Below, in pieces: positions 56,001-61,320 of a stretch of 64,000 nucleotides of DNA. The position numbers were made by a program, and so were the translations under genes. Numbering within the stretch: the stretch's first letter is position 1; each line of letters begins with the position of its first letter. The stretch comes from Flectonema sp. DT1601. Its lineage: Eukaryota > Euglenozoa > Diplonemea > Diplonemida > Diplonemidae. The notes beneath the pieces are model-generated. The model was not told the DNA's origin and did no database searches. It worked only from the letters and a program-made list of their open reading frames with translations. The stretch spans positions 634,501 through 698,500 of the forward strand of contig OZ025838.1 of the NCBI GenBank assembly GCA_964019425.1. Reading direction: 5' to 3'.

Positions 56001-56606
56001 AATTGTCAGTCTGACTACGTCAGGTCAAATGAAACAGCGATTGGAAATCTACTGACCGATGCGATACTTTGGACTTTTAGACGCCTCTCTTGTGAGGTTG
56101 CTATCCTACATTCTGGTTGTATCCGTCCTAACTGCACCTTTGAAAAAGGACCTTTAAGTATGGCAGACATATTCTCAATTGTACCTACAGAAGATCCGAT
56201 TATCGTTGTTGAGGTTCGAGGGTTTATATTAAAACAACTTTTGGAGGATGGTTTTAAGTCCCTTCCTAATCCCAGTAATTCATTTCCTCAAACAGCAGGT
56301 CTTCGTATTTCTCTTAAGGAAGATAATCCTCCAGGCAGTCGGGTAGTACAACTTTCAGTTGTTACGCGAGATGGTGAACTTGAAATTGTTGATTTTAATA
56401 ATCACAATCGGATGTATAAATTGGCGACATCAGCGTTTCTTGCGTATGGACGGGATGGGTCAACATTTCTCACGACTTGTAGAAGGAGGATATCAGTTGA
56501 CGAAGGAGTTATAATTCCTTCATTGTTTCAAAATTATCTGATGAATAACATGAATCAGATTGGTCAAATACAACCCGCGACTTCTGGAAGAATTCAAAGG
56601 AAGTAA
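53079..56606 (+). CDS. 5'-nucleotidase-like protein, probably catalytically inactive
   Basis: A 1,175-residue single-exon protein. The N-terminal 690 residues are not recognised; about 530-630 looks like a beta-sandwich. From about 685 on it matches the calcineurin-like 5'-nucleotidase/UDP-sugar hydrolase fold: FSNLCKHCDGG, GGNGFGPS, GVHDLDYG, IVLSHMKLSSD, VNLIVSGYSV. The C-terminal nucleotidase domain follows: SNETAIGNLLTDAI, HSGCIRPN, FSIVPTEDP, FPQTAGLRIS and ATSAFLAYGRDGS. In active enzymes the metal ligands are DxH, GDxF, GNHE/D and GHxH. Here DxH is absent, GD is GN, GNHD is GVHD and GHxH is GYSV; only the His of LSHM is kept. I infer a pseudoenzyme with a preserved scaffold. No signal peptide is visible. 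Confidence 0.75.
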   Translation: MGWPDHDWTSGLTKCRRKALLSVMDGSELRFMVGKNKEIVEGKLKELLKMFGLQESDYSREDFVDFVNEAQMLTNDRETCEKMLAAKNCSLEDEQSVVQQWDYSHCHQNDESGTYTFKETGKKTMNAICSLSTSVGTTLAVLLQQNILLAPSLFLAHPNQTKIATVKLHDYLGSEISPIQVNLNPKGLFVCGGNAGSLFPYYVLELDTSTIITIEIISDEEDIENDETDSDSLTPTPLSLPVDSVVNLDCSPNVLFKIDSVEGRVLTISCLHTTHGLEDMPRGCGSGIVHRYGSDQSYTAVALNTCSADAAIKSLTSQKQNILKEIFNYGLNPISKQNDNMIDDATTTRISVVKHNSCNNGSYSKQVTKCFISCAYIRLIKGMHFITNSLTENTSSDVLSAADDFGNKHFLVFDLQWRFIGFGYSKVLSEKSSESTLVLHINSIISDMKRRGYCDCIRRNITQGDGLLDGKGNSSLPCAAAQSNRNKNPRWQKMTAAEAAKREMEAESLVWGDKGLNLNVPQKIPNLNPDDDEITLKVFAINMLGFNGEIDLKASNNVIVTIGVEPAGYTVSNNQTVLIRGVGVFYHLTISPIPKEEFRLVARVEIRHSGTIRYPLLRRHVTPVYNVMKKPPLKSDVLTCCKGVEMTELEKQKFDFQKELLHEPHPPSEINQRQSLQIPVKRTFSINYFSNLCKHCDGGLAAARMLSAMHQHDTTQNNGKMSTVLFGGNGFGPSLQASITRGANMIPLINRLGTDAAVLGVHDLDYGIPRFVDLIRRCEFPWLVSNVICSDTKKPIPGTVTTSILTIPDMVNFKIGLIGLVEEDWLLSSIQTESLTHLNPTDVTLSLSKSLRQSCDFIIVLSHMKLSSDVALAEATQGVVNLIVSGYSVVDGCQSVGKIPIIRNSCPNCLSYTRIEIAMIQSGDELPSFEIESSQINITTEYPIDPDLSEVTSQSDRQLIGLLDEVVVETVEDFNCQSDYVRSNETAIGNLLTDAILWTFRRLSCEVAILHSGCIRPNCTFEKGPLSMADIFSIVPTEDPIIVVEVRGFILKQLLEDGFKSLPNPSNSFPQTAGLRISLKEDNPPGSRVVQLSVVTRDGELEIVDFNNHNRMYKLATSAFLAYGRDGSTFLTTCRRRISVDEGVIIPSLFQNYLMNNMNQIGQIQPATSGRIQRK

Positions 56607-56730
56607 TTTAATTCTCAAGTCGCAGCAATCTTCTGATTGTTTAGTTTTTTTAGTTAGATCTTTACACGACTGATAACTTAATTATTAAATAAGAGTTTTC
56701 TTTTTTCAAAAAAGAGATGTGAATTGTGTT

Positions 56731-56772
56731 TTTTTTTTTTTTTGTTAATTATTTCTTTAACTCCCACCCCAG
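56731..56772 (+). promoter_or_regulatory. Putative trans-splice acceptor before the four-helix membrane protein
   Basis: A T run, then tatttctttaactcccaccccag, ends in AG at 56,771-56,772. It is the most typical pyrimidine tract plus AG in the window. Confidence 0.55.
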
Positions 56773-56808
56773 CTCACAAATTGATTTAAAAAAAAAAAAA
56801 AAAAAAAA

Positions 56809-57423
56809 ATGGATTCTAAGTGTGGTCAGTGCAAAGCAATCTGTGTTACCGCTGGTATAACCGGGTCATATTTAATAGGGTACTCAGCTTACGATAAGGA
56901 AACTAAGTGTTTTAACTTTGGACTTCTACCAAAGATTTTTTCATTCAAAAACCTCACTTACTCCTTTAAGCAAATCAACAAGGTTGTTGGATTGGTCTCG
57001 CTTACAACTCTTGGAGTTGGTTATGCCCCAGAGAACTCACTTAACAAAGGATGTGAGCAGAATCTGCTGAAGTCAGGAGTGATACTTGGACTTATTCACG
57101 CCTTCATGTCGTCAACTCTTTATTACAAGAACAACCCGATTGCGATGATTAACGGTAGAGGTAAGAACGTTGCTTTTGAAGTTCCAGCTTTAATCCTTGG
57201 AATCACAGCATCAAGTATCTTAACGAGCAAGGCTTTGAATAAAGTATTCATTAAAGATGATTTAACTTACTTTGCTTTGGCAATGGCAATCGTTCATTTT
57301 TACTTTATCGAGACCCCAACTGGTAAACCACAAGACCTTCCTGTTAGACCGTATGGGTACATGGCATTCATCAGCAGCTTGTTTGCTGTCGGATCCCACG
57401 TTGCCGCAAAGCTCACTAACTAA
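56809..57423 (+). CDS. Four-helix membrane protein of unknown function, 204 residues
   Basis: Not recognised. Hydrophobic segments lie at about residues 10-26, 58-76, 85-105 and 123-140, with more near 150-165 and 185-200. Conserved-looking polar parts are IVHFYFIETPTG and LPVRPYGYM near the end of the protein. There are Cys at the N-terminus (KCGQCKAIC). The start codon is preceded directly by 21 A residues, an unusual leader. Codons are biased like an abundantly expressed gene (many aag, ttc/ctt). Could be an organelle or endomembrane protein. Confidence 0.75.
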   Translation: MDSKCGQCKAICVTAGITGSYLIGYSAYDKETKCFNFGLLPKIFSFKNLTYSFKQINKVVGLVSLTTLGVGYAPENSLNKGCEQNLLKSGVILGLIHAFMSSTLYYKNNPIAMINGRGKNVAFEVPALILGITASSILTSKALNKVFIKDDLTYFALAMAIVHFYFIETPTGKPQDLPVRPYGYMAFISSLFAVGSHVAAKLTN

Positions 57424-58056
57424 AATATGTTTTTTCTTCAAAAAGAAGTAGAAAAAGAGCGGGGCCGGGGGGGGAAAGAAGAAAAAAAAAAAAAAAATCG
57501 TGTGTTTTTTCAAAAAGTTCGAGTTTTTGTGCTTTCGTCAAAAAAAAAAAGGAAAAAAAGAAAGAAAGAAAAGAAGAGAAAAAAAAAAGATAAAGTTGAA
57601 ACTAATAATCATCTTCACAAACTCGAAGGAAGGTGATTGTTCGTTGTTTCGAGTAGCAGGAATTAATAACGTTCTGTAAACAGTGCATTTTCCTACTTAC
57701 GTTGGTAATTCCTTCCCGTGTTCTCTTTGAGTAAATTTATAGCTGCGGCTTAAAAGCCCCGAATCCTCCCATGGTGACATACCTAGTTTATACAACCTTG
57801 TACAGCTACTAAATAGCTCCATACGCTGAAGTGTTGCATAAGTAGGTGAGGGATAAAATAATTTACTTTTTTTTTTTTTTTTTTTTTGCATTCCTTTTTT
57901 TTTTTTTTTTTTTTTTTTTTTCTGAAGAAAAAAAAAACAACAGGAAGCCAAGTAATATTTATTATTAAGAAATCAAAATCTTATTCTTACGTCTGACTAC
58001 TTCCATTGTAGAAAAAGGAATCGACCATTCGTGTGATTGAAGTACAAGTCTTTCTA

Positions 58057-58101
58057 ACTATCTTCCCTTAACCAGTTTAATAATTATTTTTATATGGATC
58101 A
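58057..58101 (+). repeat. 45-bp direct repeat, left copy
   Basis: Identical to 58,273-58,317. It runs from actatcttccc through tttaataatta to atggatca, so it includes the putative splice acceptor (ttaaccag) and first codons of the PDRG1 gene. Confidence 0.9.
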
Positions 58102-58272
58102 CAGGCCTGACACTGCAGTGTCCCCTTACTTTCTTCGCTGAAGAGGAGAACGGTCTGAAGAAAGATTTTTTAATCTTAGCCCGAAACCAACCATTATTTG
58201 TTGTCCTACGAACTTTTGCATTCGATTGAATTTACCCGCCCTCTCCCCTTCTTTTGACTTATAACTATTAAT
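58102..58272 (+). mobile_element. Insert between 45-bp direct repeats, includes the agcccgaaacc element
   Basis: 171 bp. It starts with two palindromes (caggcctg, acactgcagtgt). From about 58,155 it is about 95 percent identical to 44,395-44,517 and ends in the same aatact boundary. The flanking 45-bp repeat suggests insertion with an unusually long target duplication, or a tandem duplication later invaded. Confidence 0.55.
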
Positions 58273-58317
58273 ACTATCTTCCCTTAACCAGTTTAATAAT
58301 TATTTTTATATGGATCA
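58273..58317 (+). repeat. 45-bp direct repeat, right copy (in use by PDRG1)
   Basis: Identical to 58,057-58,101. The AG at 58,290-58,291 and ATG at 58,310 serve the gene that follows; the left copy is orphaned because its frame runs into the insert. Confidence 0.9.
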
Positions 58318-58714
58318 AATGATAGAACTTGCAGGAGAGGCTGAGACTCTTGGAGAAGACATCGTTGCTATGGAATTACATCGACTAGAACTAGACAAAG
58401 GAAGACAACAAGCAAGAGAAGGATGGCGTGCTCTTCAAAAAAGACAGCAAAAACCCCACGAATCCGAACGTGTTTGGTGCATGAGTGATACAGGTCTTTT
58501 TATAAAAAAACCAGCAAACGAGATACAAGGATCACTAGAAGAGGAACAAAAAAGACTCTCAACTCTAATTGATGAAAACCTTTCTGAAACAAAAGAAAAG
58601 ATGGCGAGACTAGCCTGGCTGGAGAATAACGATGAATTAAAAAAATGGTCGGCAACATTTAACTTAAAGCCACTATCAAGGAAAGAGGCGTCATTCAGCC
58701 CTACAGACACATAA
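58310..58714 (+). CDS. PDRG1-like prefoldin-family subunit
   Basis: 134 residues, the length of human PDRG1 (133). Shared features in order: a first helix (LGEDIVAMELHRLELDKGR), the block REGWRALQK, the turn FIKKP, a second long helix (EEEQKRLSTLIDENLSE) and the tail FNLKPLSRKE. PDRG1 is a beta-type prefoldin-like subunit of the R2TP/prefoldin-like co-chaperone complex, which assembles RNA polymerases and PIKK kinases in the cytoplasm. The start may be Met1 or Met4; both lie just after the duplicated acceptor segment. Single exon. Good match along the full length. Confidence 0.85.
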   Translation: MDQMIELAGEAETLGEDIVAMELHRLELDKGRQQAREGWRALQKRQQKPHESERVWCMSDTGLFIKKPANEIQGSLEEEQKRLSTLIDENLSETKEKMARLAWLENNDELKKWSATFNLKPLSRKEASFSPTDT

Positions 58715-58882
58715 TTCTGAACGTTGTCTTTACTCGGCTCACCCACTTCCTTGATAAAAGACCAGAATGTGTGTTACCCAAACAGGTCGGAATTTTATCA
58801 ATTTAAAAAAACTGACACCATGCTGTCAGTTTCTATATGTTAATCGTTTTCACGGAGAGATTTGAAAATGGTCAATAATTTT

Positions 58883-58900
58883 ATACCTTTTATTCACAAG
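58883..58900 (+). promoter_or_regulatory. Putative trans-splice acceptor before the small mitochondrial gene
   Basis: The text ataccttttattcacaag ends in AG at 58,899-58,900; a following tcag (58,901-58,904) is an alternative. The ATG is at 58,919. Confidence 0.4.
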
Positions 58901-58918
58901 TCAGGGAAACAAACAATA

Positions 58919-59384
58919 ATGATGTTGCGAAGCAAAACTCTGCTAGCACCAATGACTGCAGTCAGGGTGGGAACGAAGGTATGTAAATGATAATTTGGGA
59001 AGTCGTATCCAACTAGAACCAACACAACAGGAATGTCGAGAAGAAATGAAATATAAACTTGAAATGTATATGCCGAAGAACAAGGGAAACGACATCGAAT
59101 ATAATGGAAAAGTGAAAGGACCAACATTCTCTAGAAATGCCTTGGCTACGGATGCTTCAGAGAGTATTCTCAGAACCGACACAATAACAAATCAAGACAG
59201 GATTTGGGCTGAAGAAAACAAAAAGATGCTTTCCAACCTTACATTTGGTGAACAGTGTAAAAGGTTCTTTTGGAAGTTTAACGATTACGGCATGTGGTGG
59301 CCAGAAAAACCTATCATAGCTGCAGACGCAACGAACTCAGAACACTTCTCTCATTATTACGAATATGGCAAAAAGAAGCCTTGA
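58919..59384 (+). CDS. Small probable mitochondrial protein with one 52-nt intron
   Basis: Exons 58919-58978 and 59031-59384 give about 137 residues. The first 20 residues (starting MMLRSKTLLAP) contain three basic and no acidic residues, like a mitochondrial presequence. The rest is hydrophilic with an aromatic patch (CKRFFWKFNDYGMWWP) near residue 100 and a His/Tyr-rich end (SEHFSHYYEYGKKK). It looks like an accessory subunit of a respiratory or ribosomal complex, but I cannot name it. Without the intron the frame would have to start at 58,995 and lose the presequence, and the GTATGT/CAACAG borders match every other intron here. Confidence 0.65.
58979..59030 (+). other. Shortest intron in the window (52 nt)
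   Basis: Donor GTATGT, acceptor CACAACAG. It separates the presequence-encoding exon from the rest in phase 0 and contains in-frame stops. Confidence 0.75.
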
Positions 59385-59592
59385 TAAACGAACAACTATC
59401 GCAAATCACATGCTGTAGTCAATACCTTCCAATCACAAAAACGAGAGAGAGAAAAAAAAAACCCCTTTTGTTTTAAACAGCTGTTGTGAACTCGGTGAAG
59501 TACTTCAGAAATAGGATAGGAAATGTTATATGTTTTTATGTCTGTTTTTTTTTATTTTTATTTTTATTATTTTCTTTTTTTTATAAGACGTC

Positions 59593-59617
59593 GGAGGAGG
59601 AGGAGGAGGAGGAGGAG
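59593..59617 (+). repeat. (GGA)8 microsatellite
   Basis: Eight GGA triplets in tandem between the small mitochondrial gene and the zinc-finger gene. Purine-only and able to form a G-rich structure. Confidence 0.9.
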
Positions 59618-59732
59618 CTTTATCTTGCCTCGTGTACTTAGTGCACAAAAAGAAAAAACACCACCACCACCTAGTAATTATCCTTTTGTCTGATAAGTGA
59701 AGGAAAGGGTTGAATATTATTATTTAGTCAAC

Positions 59733-59761
59733 TTTAACATTTTTTTTTTATTATCTCACAG
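59733..59761 (+). promoter_or_regulatory. Putative trans-splice acceptor before the zinc-finger gene
   Basis: A nine-T run and tattatctcacag end in AG at 59,760-59,761, ten nt before the ATG at 59,772. Confidence 0.55.
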
Positions 59762-59771
59762 AATAAGTCAA

Positions 59772-61055
59772 ATGTATGGTATTCAGCGACCGGTAACCTT
59801 TTGCTCTTACTGCGGTGAACGGTTGGGTTGTAAAGGAGTGTGCACCTGTATACAGGAGACGGGATTGATTTGTTATATATGTGGAGTAGCATTTCAAAAC
59901 AGAACCATACTCGGCGTGCATATTGCAGATTGCTACAGAAGACACTGCGAGACTGGTGGTCGTTATCTACCTAACCCAATGGATGTTGTTATTGATGGGT
60001 ACACGTTGTTTATGAAACAGAAATTAGTTGGAGCCACACCTCAACAGCAGCATCACCCGGTAGGAATACCAGCCGTGCGAGCTCTTCAACAGCAAAGCCA
60101 TCCCACAGTTGGCAACACTACTCAGCTACTTGAAGAAAATAAAATAATGCGACAACAAATAAATAATCTTAGTGAAATGATAAATAACAAATTACAAAAC
60201 GGAAAGAAAAAGATTGTCAAAAAGAAACCGTCAGCCAACACCAATAATCTACCCAACAATGAAGTATTGAAGGATAAGATAGCGAAGGTTATTAAACCAC
60301 TCAGTGATGGAAAGCAAAAAGTAAGAATAGAAGCTCCTGAAGAAAAATGGTTCAGCTGCCCTGACTGTTCACAAAGTCTACTTGGACTGGAGTCGTACAC
60401 TGAACATGTTCGCTCTTGTTCAAAATCTGTTGAAGAGCCTCAACTTATAAAAGAACGAATGAGTTGTCCCAACTGTTCAGAACATATATTTGGTAAGGAT
60501 GCTTACGATCATCATATTCGTTTTTGTTCAAAACATGTCTCAGAGTCACCTGTTGTAAGTACTTCTCAGCCAACTTGTCAAAAGTGTGGCAGGACATTTG
60601 GAGTGAAAGCCTTCGCTGTTCATATTAAATCATGTGGAGTCGATTTATTCGATCGTATCTCTGATAATGAGCGATTAGAATTCCAACAACAACAACCAAC
60701 AACTGACTCAACAAACCACCCGCAAGGGAGTCTCGCGGCTCTCGTATCCGGACAGCGCACTGATGAAGAAACAGAAACTGGTGATAAGAAGTGGACTCAA
60801 TTTATGATTACTTATCCTCGTCCAGTAATTGCTGATAAACCGCAATCAAGGGAACAGAGAAGTCATCCACCTCCGAGTAGTAACAGTGCTAGCTGTTCAA
60901 AGTGTGATAAGTTAGTACCTCTCACAGAACTTGATAAACATGAAGCTCAGTGTACCTTAAATAGAGTTCTGATGCCCTGCAAACACTGCAATAGACGATT
61001 CGCTACAGACAGACTTGACATCCATGAGAGATCCTGTGTTCGTAGAGATAAGTAG
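59772..61055 (+). CDS. ZNF474-like protein with C2HC zinc fingers
   Basis: 427 residues from the Met after the putative acceptor; an in-frame ATG at 59,697 would only add the pyrimidine tract in translation. Fingers of the ZC2HC1/ZNF474 type (C-x2-C-x12-H-x3-6-C) occur in series: CYICGVAF...HIADC, CPDCSQSL...HVRSC, CPNCSEHI...HIRFC, CQKCGRTF...HIKSC, CSKCDKLV...HEAQC, CKHCNRRF...HERSC, plus an N-terminal CSYCGERLGCKGVC pair. A short coiled coil follows the first finger (about residues 115-145). This family is associated with ciliated cells and testis in animals. The ligand is not known. Confidence 0.85.
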   Translation: MYGIQRPVTFCSYCGERLGCKGVCTCIQETGLICYICGVAFQNRTILGVHIADCYRRHCETGGRYLPNPMDVVIDGYTLFMKQKLVGATPQQQHHPVGIPAVRALQQQSHPTVGNTTQLLEENKIMRQQINNLSEMINNKLQNGKKKIVKKKPSANTNNLPNNEVLKDKIAKVIKPLSDGKQKVRIEAPEEKWFSCPDCSQSLLGLESYTEHVRSCSKSVEEPQLIKERMSCPNCSEHIFGKDAYDHHIRFCSKHVSESPVVSTSQPTCQKCGRTFGVKAFAVHIKSCGVDLFDRISDNERLEFQQQQPTTDSTNHPQGSLAALVSGQRTDEETETGDKKWTQFMITYPRPVIADKPQSREQRSHPPPSSNSASCSKCDKLVPLTELDKHEAQCTLNRVLMPCKHCNRRFATDRLDIHERSCVRRDK

Positions 61056-61320
61056 TTCTCAGTAACCTCTAGCCTTATTGCTTGTTTTATGTTTCTCATG
61101 TTTATTCGTTTGTTTTATTTACACGGAATTTTTGGTTGCCTTTTCAGGCTGTCCGACGCCACTTAATTTGTTTCACTCTGTTACCCATTGTGTGTTTATT
61201 AAACTACTTCTTAGTGTAGGGTTCCTTTAATATGATGTAGTCATCGCGTTTAATATTTTTTTATATATTTTAGTAGTTATTGCGTGTGATGATTATTTGC
61301 TTCCCCCCCACTCAGTGAGA
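61056..61320. other. Short intergenic stretch
   Basis: No gene. It ends in a C-rich tract and CTCAG at 61,311-61,315. Confidence 0.5.
61299..61315 (+). promoter_or_regulatory. Putative trans-splice acceptor before the last gene
   Basis: The text gcttccccccccactcag ends in AG five nt before the ATG at 61,321. Confidence 0.5.

Larger units (their letters stand above)
57424..58309. other. Non-coding stretch with purine-rich sequence and an inserted repeat
   Basis: Begins with a G/A-rich stretch (57,450-57,600), then two T runs near 57,870-57,920. From 58,057 it holds a 45-bp direct repeat and the inserted element before the PDRG1 gene. No other gene is seen. Confidence 0.6.
59385..59771. other. 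Intergenic stretch with a GGA repeat
   Basis: Contains a (GGA)8 run at about 59,593-59,617, T-rich sequence and the acceptor of the next gene. No gene. Confidence 0.55.

Noticed and set aside
57697-57951. Open frame on the - strand in the gap after the membrane protein
   Set aside because: Its first part translates T runs to poly-Lys and the rest has no motif. I also considered an RNA gene because the GC-rich part looks structured, but I recognise no family.
59697-59771. Longer N-terminus for the zinc-finger protein
   Set aside because: Same reason: the added residues translate a T run and tctcacag acceptor; the start at 59,772 follows it by ten nt.
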